This document shows positions 35,588-44,507 of a stretch of 64,000 bases of DNA, piece by piece. A program made the translations under genes and the position numbers. Each line of letters begins with the position of its first letter. The stretch's first letter is position 1. Where the stretch lies: assembly GCF_051650185.1 (NCBI RefSeq), contig NZ_JBOFIN010000146.1, forward strand, positions 62,001 through 126,000. Direction: 5' to 3'. The notes beneath the pieces were generated by a model. That model searched no databases. It was given only the letters and a program-made list of their open reading frames with translations, and was not told the origin of the DNA. Source of the DNA: Scandinavium sp051650185 (GTDB lineage Bacteria > Pseudomonadota > Gammaproteobacteria > Enterobacterales > Enterobacteriaceae).

Positions 35588-38206
35588 TCATTGTTGAGCC
35601 ATTGCCGGCTGTGGATGCGTCGTGACCGCAGCGCGCTCGGGGCGACGCGGGACAAAAGAGACAATCCAGGCAACCAGTGAAAGAAGCGATCGGAAAATAA
35701 ATTTCACCGAAGGCGGCGCGAACTCCGCAAGGTGGCGATAACCCCGGAACCCCAGTTTCAAAATGTCCAGCATGCTCTCCAGCGGTTTGTCTTCCGGGAA
35801 GCTGTCCTGCCACAGCGCCCAGGTATCGGCGCGGGCAAAAGTACACTGAACAAAATCAATATGTTGACGCGTGGACATCGGCAGCAGTTGCAGGCCCACT
35901 TCGCTGCCGTAGACGCGAACCACCTGCGTCGGGAACACGTATTCCTGCTGGCCTCGTTTGAGCAGAAGATTCACTCGCTGGCCTTCCAGCACCTGCGCCT
36001 GGCCGTTGATTTTCAGGCCAACCCCGCCGTCAGAGAAGTCGTGCAGCGTACAGGAGAAGAGATGCCCGTCTTCACGCGCAATCGCGGCTGGCATCCTCAT
36101 TTCCACACGGTGAGAACGACGCACCTGTTTGCTTTCCACCGACACCGCAACCGCGCCGCCGAGAATAATCAGGTTGTAGAACACCCACACGATACTGACC
36201 CAGACGGTGAGAATTTCATTTTCCGGCCCGGTAAAGTGACGCCAGATGCCGAAAGCAATCCCCAGTAAATTCAGTAACACCAGCCAGAGATACGGACGGG
36301 AAATCACCCAGTCGACATACTCTTCTTTCACCAGCCCGCCCTTCGCCGTCACGTTAAATTTACCGATTTTCGGGTTAATCAGCGCCACGATGGTCGGCGG
36401 CGCGATATACCAGGCCAGCACCGTTTCGTAGATTTCACTCCAGAACGAGTGGCGGTACTTGCCCTGTATTTTGGAGTTGGTCAGGCTCGCGTGGATCATG
36501 TGCGGCAGGACGAACAGCGCAATCATCAGCGCCGGGGCGTAGATGATGTAGGCATGCAGCAGCAGGAAAGCCAGCGGCGCTGTCAGGAAGATCAATCGTG
36601 GGACACCTGAGAGGAAGTGGAGCATGGCGTTGGCATAGCAGACGCGCTGTGCCATCTTCAGCCCTTTACCGAACAGCGGGTTATCCATACGGAAGATTTG
36701 CACCATGCCTCGCGCCCAGCGAATACGCTGGCCGATGTGCGCGGAAAGGCTTTCTGTTGCCAGACCCGCCGCCTGCGGGATGCGCATATAAGCGGAGGTG
36801 TAGCCCAGGCGGTGCAAACGCAGCGAGGTATGCGCATCTTCTGTCACCGTTTCTACCGCAATGCCGCCAATGGCATCCAGCGGTGCGCGGCGAATCACGG
36901 CACAGGAGCCGCAGAAGAACGTAGCATCCCACATGTCGTTGCCGTCCTGCACCAGGCCATAGAACAGCGTGCCTTCGTTTGGCGTTTTGCGAAAACGCCC
37001 GAGGTTACGTTCAAACGGGTCAGGTGAGAAGAAGTGGTGCGGCGTCTGCATGACGGCGAGTTTACTGTCCTTGCGGAACCAGCCCATGGTCATTTGCAGG
37101 AATGAGCGGGTCGGCACGTGGTCACAGTCAAAAATCGCCACAAACTCGCCTTTGGCGTGCTTCAGCGCATTGTTGATGTTACCTGCTTTGGCGTGTTCAT
37201 GAGTCGTACGGGCGATATATTCCACCCCGACGTCCTTCGCAAACTGGCGGAACTCTTCACGCCCGCCATCATCCAGGATCCAGATGTTCAGCTTGTCTTT
37301 CGGCCAGTCGATCCCGAGCGAGGCGTAAATGGTGTTTTTCACCACGTTCAGGTCTTCGTTGTAAGTCGGGACAAAAATATCGACCGCAGGCCACTGCGAC
37401 ATGTCTTTAGGCATCGGCACCGGCTGGCGGTTTAGCGGCCAGATAACCTGGAAATAACCCAGCACCAGCACAATCCAGGCATAGGTTTCCGCAAACAGCA
37501 AAATCAGCCCGCAGGTCAGGCTGACCGGATCGTTCCAGTTCAGCGTCGCCGTATAGCGCCACCAGATATAGCGACACGACACGGTGAGCGACAAAACAAT
37601 CAGCATCAGCGCGGAGAAACGCCCCGGCATGCGGCGCACCAGCAGCGCCACGCCCCAAAGCAGCAGCAGGAAAATAAACTGCGACATCGGGTTAAACGGT
37701 TGGGTCACGCAAACCAGTGCCAGCAGCAGCGAACAGAAAATGACGACCCCAAGAATGGCTTTACGCACTTTCGGGTTCACGTGCGCCAGCTCTTTTTTAT
37801 GGTCGAGGTGCGCGGTCTTTTTGCTCATCCTCTCGGGCAAATCTTCAAGCCACTGGTGGTAACGTCCGCGAACGCCCGCCATCTTTTTGAAGCCCTGCCA
37901 GTCGAAGTTTTTCTTCTCTTCCGTCGGGCGCGTTGCCACCAGCCACACGCTTTGCAGCAGGTAACGAATCGGATCCAGCGGGCGCGGACGATGAGGATTG
38001 ATGTGAGGATAAAATTCGGCGTGATTCTCCCGAATTCGCTGCCAGCGAGGATGCTCCAGCGGCAGGAAAATCCAGGACAGAGCGACCCAGAAACAGCCCA
38101 TCGTGGCACCAAACCACGACGCTTTATGAGTTCGATAATCCTGATACCGCGCACGCAGGCGTGCCCCCGCTTCCGGCGCCAGCAGCAGAGCGGTAAGGCG
38201 TATCAT
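35588..38206 (-). CDS. bcsA: Cellulose synthase catalytic subunit BcsA (E. coli-type operon)
   Basis: 872 residues, exactly the E. coli length, from the ATG at 38206 whose A-T-G-A overlaps the bcsQ stop; GGAG sits 10 bases upstream. A GT2 inner-membrane glycosyltransferase that polymerises UDP-glucose. Substrate-binding and catalytic motifs are DDG (312-314), DCD (360-362), TED (455-457) and QRIRW (493-497). The c-di-GMP-sensing PilZ domain has RRSHR (696-700) and DFSDGG (723-728). It has an N-terminal extension of about 150 residues typical of the enterobacterial type. All residues for c-di-GMP-activated synthesis are present. Confidence 0.97.
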   Translation of the reverse strand: MIRLTALLLAPEAGARLRARYQDYRTHKASWFGATMGCFWVALSWIFLPLEHPRWQRIRENHAEFYPHINPHRPRPLDPIRYLLQSVWLVATRPTEEKKNFDWQGFKKMAGVRGRYHQWLEDLPERMSKKTAHLDHKKELAHVNPKVRKAILGVVIFCSLLLALVCVTQPFNPMSQFIFLLLLWGVALLVRRMPGRFSALMLIVLSLTVSCRYIWWRYTATLNWNDPVSLTCGLILLFAETYAWIVLVLGYFQVIWPLNRQPVPMPKDMSQWPAVDIFVPTYNEDLNVVKNTIYASLGIDWPKDKLNIWILDDGGREEFRQFAKDVGVEYIARTTHEHAKAGNINNALKHAKGEFVAIFDCDHVPTRSFLQMTMGWFRKDSKLAVMQTPHHFFSPDPFERNLGRFRKTPNEGTLFYGLVQDGNDMWDATFFCGSCAVIRRAPLDAIGGIAVETVTEDAHTSLRLHRLGYTSAYMRIPQAAGLATESLSAHIGQRIRWARGMVQIFRMDNPLFGKGLKMAQRVCYANAMLHFLSGVPRLIFLTAPLAFLLLHAYIIYAPALMIALFVLPHMIHASLTNSKIQGKYRHSFWSEIYETVLAWYIAPPTIVALINPKIGKFNVTAKGGLVKEEYVDWVISRPYLWLVLLNLLGIAFGIWRHFTGPENEILTVWVSIVWVFYNLIILGGAVAVSVESKQVRRSHRVEMRMPAAIAREDGHLFSCTLHDFSDGGVGLKINGQAQVLEGQRVNLLLKRGQQEYVFPTQVVRVYGSEVGLQLLPMSTRQHIDFVQCTFARADTWALWQDSFPEDKPLESMLDILKLGFRGYRHLAEFAPPSVKFIFRSLLSLVAWIVSFVPRRPERAAVTTHPQPAMAQQ

Positions 38207-38955
38207 GAAGATGACTCCACGGCTGCCGGTGAGCCGGCGTAATGCATCAGGCACCAGTTAGCAAAGGTGATCATCTCTTCTGCGGCCAGGGAATCACTGC
38301 GGTACTCGCCCAACGGCTGTTTTGCCGCCAGGCACTCCGCCATCGCTTCATCGCGGTGGATTACAACCGGCAACAGACGGTGCTGGCTTTGCAGCCAGAT
38401 GCGATGCAAGTCATCCTGAATCTGACTGCCAACGCGCAGGTCGTTAATCAGGATGTGACCATGTTTTGGCAGCACCTGCTGATGCAGGCGAATATGCGTA
38501 TTAGCGTCCGGATTGACCACCGTCACCACATGATGACAGGCCTCAATCAGCGGCTGGAGCCAGGGCGCAAACTCATGCGGTAAATCCACCAGAATCCACT
38601 TGTGCTGGCCCTGCTGATGCAGCGCTTTGATGATCTCAACCGCACGGTCGAGGACCGGGGTCAAAACCTGGAAATTTAAACGTTCTGTGGCCGAAAGCTG
38701 GCCAAAGGGGAGAAAATCGACGTGGGAAGTGTAACGCATACCGGCATCTCGCCAGTCTCCTCCATCGAGCAATGCCCGCGCCCAGCCATCACAGTGAGAA
38801 ATGCTGTCGTTAAAGCAAAAACGTAGCATATTATTTGGACATGCATCGACCACGATGACGGATTCACCCAGCATCTGTAATGACCAACCCAGCGCTGCCG
38901 TCAGCGATGTTGTTCCGACACCGCCTCGCAGGCCCTGCAATCCCAAAATGGCCAT
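38203..38955 (-). CDS. bcsQ: BcsQ, MinD/ParA-like cellulose accessory protein (E. coli-type operon)
   Basis: 250 residues, full length. SIMIBI-class NTPase fold that forms a cytosolic complex with BcsR and BcsE on the synthase and helps its assembly at the pole. The P-loop reads RGGVGTTS (10-17), so the signature Lys is Arg and the P-loop Lys is Thr, as in the E. coli protein. Codon 6 is TTG (Leu); in E. coli K-12 this codon is a stop that silences cellulose, so this allele is functional at that point. It overlaps bcsA by 4 bp. Confidence 0.95.
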   Translation of the reverse strand: MAILGLQGLRGGVGTTSLTAALGWSLQMLGESVIVVDACPNNMLRFCFNDSISHCDGWARALLDGGDWRDAGMRYTSHVDFLPFGQLSATERLNFQVLTPVLDRAVEIIKALHQQGQHKWILVDLPHEFAPWLQPLIEACHHVVTVVNPDANTHIRLHQQVLPKHGHILINDLRVGSQIQDDLHRIWLQSQHRLLPVVIHRDEAMAECLAAKQPLGEYRSDSLAAEEMITFANWCLMHYAGSPAAVESSS

Positions 38956-38965
38956 TCAGGCTTCC

Positions 38966-39154
38966 TTATTTATGTTCCGCAAACTCAGCCAGCAGCGGCC
39001 AACGCTTTAAAGCGGCAGCAAGATGCTCGCGCTGGGAAATATCGGTGTAATCTATTTCCGGCAATGAGAATGCCCGGCTTAATGCCAAAAAGTCATTCTG
39101 GAAGGTGTAACCAGGCGTTGTATCTGATGTTGTCCGGAGTTCATTCTCAGACAT
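38966..39154 (-). CDS. bcsR: BcsR, small cellulose regulator
   Basis: 62 residues, the E. coli YhjR length and pattern (FQNDFLALSRAFSLPEIDYTDIS in the middle). BcsR binds BcsQ and BcsE and stabilises the cytosolic part of the secretion complex. First gene of bcsRQABZC, 10 bp ahead of bcsQ and divergent from bcsE. Confidence 0.94.
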   Translation of the reverse strand: MSENELRTTSDTTPGYTFQNDFLALSRAFSLPEIDYTDISQREHLAAALKRWPLLAEFAEHK

Positions 39155-39351
39155 AGCTTTAACCCTTCATCGGACATTTCGTGGATAAACGTATCGGACA
39201 TTTCTTTGATTCGCGGGACTCAACGTGGATTCTGCTTTTCGATACACTGTGCCCGATCGGAAAAATCGTTTACATGCTAAATCTGTTACTCTTTAATTTC
39301 AATGTTAGGTTTAATCTGACTCTTTTGCTAGTAAACTGAGAGTTAGCTAAA
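39155..39351. promoter_or_regulatory. Divergent bcsR/bcsE promoter region
   Basis: 197 bp, A+T-rich compared with its surroundings, holding the promoters of bcsRQABZC and bcsEFG. A 12-bp direct repeat ATCGGACATTTC occurs at 39169-39180 and 39193-39204, 24 bp apart, close to the bcsR start. It could be a tandem activator site, but no regulator is identified. Confidence 0.6.
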
Positions 39352-40929
39352 TTGCACACGAGGGATGCCGTGGACCCTGTATTTTCACTTGGAATCCAGT
39401 CTCTATGGGACGAAGTTAGCCATATGCCCTTAGGCGGCGTGTGGTGGATGAATATTGAACGTCGGGAAGATGCCGTAAGTCTGCTGAATCAAACGATTGC
39501 AGCACAGCACGCTGACGCCAAAATTGCCGCCATTACGATGGGAGAAAAACCCCGCACGATAGTGAAACTTAATGAATCTCACGGTCCTGAAAAAATACGC
39601 CTTTTCACCATGCCAAAAAATGAAAATGGTCTATACTCACTGCGCCGTGATCTGCTCTGCTCATTAGAACCCACGGGCTATTTATTTATCCTCTTGTGTG
39701 CCGATAACATTTGGCAAAATATCTCCGCAGATCGTTTTCGAACATGGCTAAATAACGCTCAGCGTTGGGCCGAATACTACCATTGTTCTTTGCTGGTGCT
39801 TAATCCAGGTAACAATATCGATGCGCAACTGTCGCTATTATTGAGCGAATTTCGAACCCTTTCCGGCCTGGCAAGTTTGCGTTTCCAGGGCGATAGCCAC
39901 CTCTTTGATATTGCTTTCTGGGGTAATGAGAAAGGGGTGAGTGCCCGTCAGCAATTGCGCGTGACGTATAACGACAGCTTATGGCAACTGGCGGAAGACG
40001 AAGAAGCCGTGGTGCAGCCTCGTAGCGATGAAAAAGACGTTATCAGCACCAAAATGGCGCTGGAAGGTGCGCCACCGCTGTCAGAGTACTGGTCAGTTTT
40101 CGATACTAACGATGCCGTCTTTAACGCCTCCCGTTCCGTTCAGGCCGCCACGATAATCTTCTCCGTAGAGCAAACCAGCCAGATTGAACAACTGGCGCAC
40201 TCTATTCACACCTTACGTCGACAGCGCGGAAGCGCGCTGAAGATAGTCGTTCGCGAAACGGCAGCCTGCCTGCGCGCCACCGATGAACGCCTGCTGCTGG
40301 GCTGCGGTGCGAATCTGGTTATCCCCTGGAATGCCCCGCTCTCACGCTGCCTGACGCTGGTTGAAAGTGTGCAAAAACAACAGTTCCAGCGCCACGTGCC
40401 GGATGAGATTGGCACCCTGCTGGCGATGACCCAACCGCTGAAGCTGCGCGGTTACCAGAAGTGGGACATTTTCTGCGACGCGGTGCACAACATCATGAAC
40501 AACCCTCTGCTGCCTGATGACAACAAAGGGGTGATGGTCGCTCTGCGCCCGGTACCGGGCCTGAGAGTGGAGCAAGCGCTCACGCTGTGCCGCCCAAACC
40601 GCCTTGGCGATATCATGACCATTGGTGATAATCGTCTGGTGCTGTTCTTAACGTTCTGCCGCATCAACGATCTTGATACCGCCCTTAACCACATTTTCCC
40701 GCTGCCGACGGGCGATATTTTCTCCAACCGAATGATTTGGTTTGAAGACAAGCAAATCACGGCGGAAATCGTGCAGATGAAAGCCGTTACCGCTGAGCGC
40801 TGGACAGCGCCGCTGCCTCTCACGACGGACAAGAACGAAGTGATGAATGCCACGCACGACGGCCGCAGCTGGCGCCGCTTCCCTGAGCCACTTCATCTTG
40901 GGCAGGCACAGGGAGAATCAAAACAATGA
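39352..40929 (+). CDS. bcsE: BcsE, c-di-GMP-binding cellulose regulator
   Basis: 525 residues (E. coli 523). The start is a TTG; there is no ATG near the conserved N-terminus TRDAVDPVFSLG, and the Shine-Dalgarno is weak. The protein has an N-terminal NTPase-like regulatory half and a C-terminal degenerate-receiver plus GIL domain. The c-di-GMP-binding RxGD motif is R417-L-G-D420 in LCRPNRLGDIMT. BcsE feeds c-di-GMP to BcsA and recruits BcsF/G. It overlaps bcsF by 4 bp (ATGA). Confidence 0.95.
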   Translation: MHTRDAVDPVFSLGIQSLWDEVSHMPLGGVWWMNIERREDAVSLLNQTIAAQHADAKIAAITMGEKPRTIVKLNESHGPEKIRLFTMPKNENGLYSLRRDLLCSLEPTGYLFILLCADNIWQNISADRFRTWLNNAQRWAEYYHCSLLVLNPGNNIDAQLSLLLSEFRTLSGLASLRFQGDSHLFDIAFWGNEKGVSARQQLRVTYNDSLWQLAEDEEAVVQPRSDEKDVISTKMALEGAPPLSEYWSVFDTNDAVFNASRSVQAATIIFSVEQTSQIEQLAHSIHTLRRQRGSALKIVVRETAACLRATDERLLLGCGANLVIPWNAPLSRCLTLVESVQKQQFQRHVPDEIGTLLAMTQPLKLRGYQKWDIFCDAVHNIMNNPLLPDDNKGVMVALRPVPGLRVEQALTLCRPNRLGDIMTIGDNRLVLFLTFCRINDLDTALNHIFPLPTGDIFSNRMIWFEDKQITAEIVQMKAVTAERWTAPLPLTTDKNEVMNATHDGRSWRRFPEPLHLGQAQGESKQ

Positions 40930-41123
40930 TGTCCATTGCCGATATTATTCAACTGGTTGTTCTGTGTGCGCTGATTTTTTTCCCGCTGGGCTACATCGCG
41001 CGCCACTTTTTCCGTCGGATTGAAACGACGCTCAGACTGATGTTCTTCAAACCTCGTTATGTCAAACCGGCAGGCACATTGCACAGGACCGGGCACGTCA
41101 AGGCAAAGCAAAAAGATGACTAA
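40926..41123 (+). CDS. bcsF: BcsF, small membrane protein
   Basis: 65 residues (E. coli 63). One transmembrane helix (about 8-26, IIQLVVLCALIFFPLGYIA) and a basic cytosolic tail with FFKPRYVKPAGTLHRTG. It links BcsE to BcsG at the inner membrane. Two adjacent ATGs are possible starts. It overlaps bcsE by 4 bp and bcsG by 8 bp, so the three genes are translationally coupled. Confidence 0.94.
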   Translation: MMSIADIIQLVVLCALIFFPLGYIARHFFRRIETTLRLMFFKPRYVKPAGTLHRTGHVKAKQKDD

Positions 41124-42795
41124 ACCAACTAAAACCGCCGTCTCCCCGTCACCTTTCTGGCAGTACTGGCGCGGCCTTTCCGGCTGGAACTTCTACTTTC
41201 TGGTGAAGTTTGGCCTGCTGTGGGCGGGCTATCTGAATTTTCACGCGCTACAGAACCTGGTGTTTATGGCGTTTCTGCTGCTGCCTATCCCGAACAGCAA
41301 GCTCCACAAATGGCGCCACTGGATTGCCATCCCGATTGGCTTTGCGCTGTTCTGGCATGACACCTGGCTGCCGGGCCCGGAAAGTATTTTCAGCCAGGGC
41401 TCGCAGCTGGCGGGCTTCAGCATGGATTACATCATCGACCTGGTGACCCGTTTTATTAACTGGCAGATGGTCGGGCTGTTCTTCGTCGGCCTGGTGGCCT
41501 GGCTGTTTTTATCCCAGTGGGTGCGCGTCACGGTGTTTATCGTGGCGGCGATGCTGTGGCTCAATCTGATAACCGTCGTCGGGCCGAACTTCTCTCTGTT
41601 CCCGGGCGGACAGCAAACCGGCACCGTGACCACCACCGGCGGAACCGCTGCGGCAACTATCGCCACGGCTAACGCAAAACCTGTCGTGGGCGATATTCCT
41701 GCGCAGACGGCTCCGCCGACATCAGCGAACCTGAACGCCTGGCTGTCGAGCTTCTATGCCGCAGAAGATAAACGCCAGACCACATTCCCAACGGCGTTGC
41801 CCGCGGATGCGCAGCCGTTTGAGCTGTTGGTGATCAACATCTGCTCCCTGTCGTGGGATGACATTGAGGCCGCAGGCCTGATGCAGCATCCGCTGTGGTC
41901 TCATTTCGATATCGTGTTTAAACACTTTAACTCAGCGACCTCCTACAGCGGCCCGGCGGCCATACGTTTACTGCGCGCCAGCTGCGGACAGCCTTCACAC
42001 ACCAACCTCTATTCACCGGCAGGAAAACAGTGCTATCTGTTTGATAACCTTGCCACGCTGGGCTTCAAAAACCAGCTGATGCTCGGCCACAACGGCGTAT
42101 TTGGCGACTTCCTGAAGGAGCTGCGTAACTATGGCGACATGCAGGCGCCGCTGATGGACCAAAAAGGTCTGCCGGTGAGCCTGCTTGGGTTTGACGGTTC
42201 ACCTGTCTACGACGACCTGGCGGTGCTAAACCGCTGGCTTGAGGGCGAGGGCAAAGAGAACGGGGAACGGACAGCGACCTTCTTTAATATTCTGCCTCTG
42301 CATGACGGCAACCATTTTGCCGGTCAAAGCAAAACGGCCGATTACAAAGTGCGTGCGCAGAAGCTGTTTGATGAGCTTGATTCGTTCTTCACCGAGCTGG
42401 AAAAATCGGGCCGTAAAGTGATGGTCGTGATTGCGCCGGAGCACGGTGGAGCGCTGAAGGGCGATAAGATGCAGGTCTCTGGCCTGCGCGATATCCCAAG
42501 CCCGAACATCACCAACGTGCCAGCCGCCATCAAGTTCTTTGGCATGAAAGCGCCGCATCAGGGCTCCGCGATTGAAATCGATCAGCCGAGCAGCTACCTG
42601 GCCATCTCTGAACTGGTGGCCCGTGCGGTTGACGGCAAAATGTTTACCGAAGACAGCGTGAACTGGGATCAGTACACCAGCAATCTGCCACAGACTGCGC
42701 CCGTCTCAGAAAACTCGAATGCCGTCGTTATTCAGTACCAGGGCAAACCGTATGTCCGTCTCAACGGCGGCGACTGGGTGCCTTATCCGCAATAA
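41116..42795 (+). CDS. bcsG: BcsG, cellulose phosphoethanolamine transferase
   Basis: 559 residues, the E. coli length, from the ATG at 41116 that overlaps the bcsF stop. Four to five N-terminal transmembrane helices (about 25-155) precede a periplasmic alkaline-phosphatase-like domain. The nucleophile S278 (NSATSYSGPA) and zinc ligands C243 (NICSLSWDD) and EH in APEHGG match the E. coli numbering. The enzyme moves phosphoethanolamine from phosphatidylethanolamine to glucose residues of exported cellulose. A bidirectional terminator follows. Confidence 0.96.
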   Translation: MTKPTKTAVSPSPFWQYWRGLSGWNFYFLVKFGLLWAGYLNFHALQNLVFMAFLLLPIPNSKLHKWRHWIAIPIGFALFWHDTWLPGPESIFSQGSQLAGFSMDYIIDLVTRFINWQMVGLFFVGLVAWLFLSQWVRVTVFIVAAMLWLNLITVVGPNFSLFPGGQQTGTVTTTGGTAAATIATANAKPVVGDIPAQTAPPTSANLNAWLSSFYAAEDKRQTTFPTALPADAQPFELLVINICSLSWDDIEAAGLMQHPLWSHFDIVFKHFNSATSYSGPAAIRLLRASCGQPSHTNLYSPAGKQCYLFDNLATLGFKNQLMLGHNGVFGDFLKELRNYGDMQAPLMDQKGLPVSLLGFDGSPVYDDLAVLNRWLEGEGKENGERTATFFNILPLHDGNHFAGQSKTADYKVRAQKLFDELDSFFTELEKSGRKVMVVIAPEHGGALKGDKMQVSGLRDIPSPNITNVPAAIKFFGMKAPHQGSAIEIDQPSSYLAISELVARAVDGKMFTEDSVNWDQYTSNLPQTAPVSENSNAVVIQYQGKPYVRLNGGDWVPYPQ

Positions 42796-42806
42796 GCTTC
42801 GGCCAC

Positions 42807-42836
42807 AAAAAAACCCGCTTTCGCAGCGGTTTTTTT
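42807..42836. terminator. Bidirectional terminator between bcsG and yoeB
   Basis: Stem CCGCT/AGCGG (42815-42829) with A-tract on the left and T-tract on the right, giving U-tracts in both directions. It ends two bases before the yoeB stop codon, so it serves both bcsEFG and yefM-yoeB. Confidence 0.85.
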
Positions 42837-42837
42837 A

Positions 42838-43092
42838 TTAATAATGATACCGACAAGCAATTATCAGCAGCGCCTCATCAGTCACCTTGTAAACCAGACG
42901 ATGCTCGCCGGTGATACGGCGTGACCAGAGCCCTTTCAGGGTATGGCGTAGCGGCTCGGGTTTCCCCTTGCCAGAGAATGGCATTCGCTGACACTCTTTA
43001 ATCAGCTCATTCACCCTGACAAGCACCGACCGATCGTGCTCCTGCCACCAGAGATAGTCTTTCCAGGCATCCGCTGCCCAGATCAGTTTCAT
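42838..43092 (-). CDS. yoeB: YoeB mRNA interferase toxin
   Basis: 84 residues, identical in length to E. coli YoeB and similar throughout. RelE/YoeB-fold ribosome-dependent endoribonuclease that cuts mRNA in the A site. The catalytic set E46 (GKPEPL), R65 (GEHRLVY), H83 and Y84 (C-terminal CRYHY) is complete, so the toxin should be active. The ATG overlaps the yefM stop by 4 bp. It lies between the two cellulose loci; K-12 has its yefM-yoeB elsewhere (near the his operon). Confidence 0.96.
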   Translation of the reverse strand: MKLIWAADAWKDYLWWQEHDRSVLVRVNELIKECQRMPFSGKGKPEPLRHTLKGLWSRRITGEHRLVYKVTDEALLIIACRYHY

Positions 43093-43340
43093 TCAATGAT
43101 GTCCCTTTCCAGACTTTGACCACTATTCAATTGCTCGATTGACTGCATTAATCGTCGGGCATTTTCTGGTGAACGCAGCAGATGGAAAGTCTCTTCCAGC
43201 GCGTTGTACTCTTTCAGGGACATTAATACGCAATCATCACCATTTTGCCGGGTTATCAGTACGGGTTCACACCCTTCAACAGCCTGCATCATGGTTTCCG
43301 ACAATTTTTGTCGGGCTTCGCTATAAGTGATCGTACGCAA
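43089..43340 (-). CDS. yefM: YefM antitoxin
   Basis: 83 residues from a TTG start, exactly the E. coli YefM length. The TTG (43340) is preferred over in-frame ATGs 12-15 bases upstream because it gives the conserved N-terminus (M)RTITYSEARQ and follows GGAGG at 5 nt. N-terminal Phd/YefM fold for dimerisation and DNA binding (ITYSEARQKLSETMM, LMSLKEYNALEET), C-terminal flexible toxin-wrapping tail (LRSPENARRLMQSIEQL). The antitoxin neutralises YoeB and autorepresses the operon through TGTAC-type palindromes just upstream. Confidence 0.93.
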   Translation of the reverse strand: MRTITYSEARQKLSETMMQAVEGCEPVLITRQNGDDCVLMSLKEYNALEETFHLLRSPENARRLMQSIEQLNSGQSLERDIIE

Positions 43341-43353
43341 GGGCACCTCCATC

Positions 43354-43375
43354 ATTGTACTACTTACTGTACAAT
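43354..43375 (-). promoter_or_regulatory. YefM operator palindrome
   Basis: ATTGTAC-N8-GTACAAT (perfect 7-bp arms) lies 14 bp upstream of the yefM TTG. The TGTAC half-sites resemble the TGTACA cores bound by E. coli YefM/YoeB, so this is the likely autoregulatory site. Confidence 0.75.
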
Positions 43376-43507
43376 CACGGTGCATATTTGACCAGATAAC
43401 ATCCATATATTTCCTCCAGTGATTAACTTTTGGGCAGTGTAATCCCCGGAGGCTGGCTGTAAATAGGGTTGTTCCAGTTCCTGAAAGCGCCTCGCAAAAC
43501 GCTGTCG

Positions 43508-44497
43508 CTACTTCGTGATATCCCGTTCAGCAAGCCAGGTCAGCATCTTCAGGCTTGCGGAGTAATAATCATCCTGTGCGGTAATTTGCGGTTCGCCGGA
43601 GTTAATGCCCATCGTGAAATCACGGACAGCCAGCAGGCCACCGTTCATGGGATAAGGTGAGGTTTCATTGCTGAGCACGTTGACCCAGGCTGGCGTTTTT
43701 TCACGCTGATAGCGTCCCCACCAGGCTTTCCACGGGGTTAGCAGAGCGCTTTGCGGATCTTGCCAGCGGATATAGAGCGGAATGCGGATTGCGTCGTAGC
43801 TCATCCGGGGTTTCCACTGGTCGGCAGGTTTCATTTTTCCATCGGCGCTCAGGCTCACCCAGTCTGTCGGCAGCCTGGCATTGCCCCAGCCCATGTTGCC
43901 AAGCAGCTTCTGCCCGTCTCGCTGTAAATCTCGCCACGCCACCAGATGTGTTCTGTCGGCAAACGCTTTCCAGGCCGGGAAGATAAAATAGGAAGGGTTG
44001 AGATTAATGTAGCTGTTGAGGTTGAACCCGTTTGCGCCAGGCAACATCACCTTATAGCCCGCGTAAGTGATCACGGTGTGTTTGAGCAAGGCCCGGGTTA
44101 TCTCATCAGACGCAATACCGTAGCTGTTTTCCCTCCACTGCTTTTGCGCTTTCAGTAGCGCCCAGGCAATCATCATATCGCCGTCGGTGGCATCGTTTTT
44201 ATCGGTGATGGGATCGGCGGCGACCGGATTATAACGCCAGTAAAACAGGCCGTTATCTTTGTTTTTTAGCGTCGCGTTCGTCCACTGCCAGAGCTTATCA
44301 AACGTCGGGCGGTCGTTAAGATTGACCGCCATCAACATGGCAAACCCCTGGCCTTCCGTGTGGGAGACATTGCCATTGCCGGTGTCCACCACTCGCCCGT
44401 CAGGCATCACAAAACGGGATTTAAAGCTCTCCCAGGCATCGGCCCGGGCAAACCCGGACATCAGCACCGTCATTGCTATCAGCAGTCGCACCAGCAT
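43508..44497 (-). CDS. bcsZ: Second BcsZ, GH8 endoglucanase (bcsD-type operon)
   Basis: 329 residues from the ATG at 44497, 10 bp after the bcsD stop; codons further upstream are in frame but lie in bcsD. Signal peptide about 1-20 (SGFARADA). GH8 catalytic Glu E48 in SHTEGQGFAM and Asp D235 in MSYDAIRIPLY are present. It differs widely from the first BcsZ (for example an insert around 79-104 and a shorter C-terminus), so it is a paralogue from a different cellulose lineage and not a recent duplicate. Last gene of the bcsO-Q-A-B-C-D-Z operon. Confidence 0.93.
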   Translation of the reverse strand: MLVRLLIAMTVLMSGFARADAWESFKSRFVMPDGRVVDTGNGNVSHTEGQGFAMLMAVNLNDRPTFDKLWQWTNATLKNKDNGLFYWRYNPVAADPITDKNDATDGDMMIAWALLKAQKQWRENSYGIASDEITRALLKHTVITYAGYKVMLPGANGFNLNSYINLNPSYFIFPAWKAFADRTHLVAWRDLQRDGQKLLGNMGWGNARLPTDWVSLSADGKMKPADQWKPRMSYDAIRIPLYIRWQDPQSALLTPWKAWWGRYQREKTPAWVNVLSNETSPYPMNGGLLAVRDFTMGINSGEPQITAQDDYYSASLKMLTWLAERDITK

Positions 44498-44507
44498 AGC
44501 GTCACTC

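Noticed and set aside
38203..38955. bcsQ as a pseudogene, as in K-12
   Set aside because: Codon 6 is TTG and the frame is open to the normal stop.
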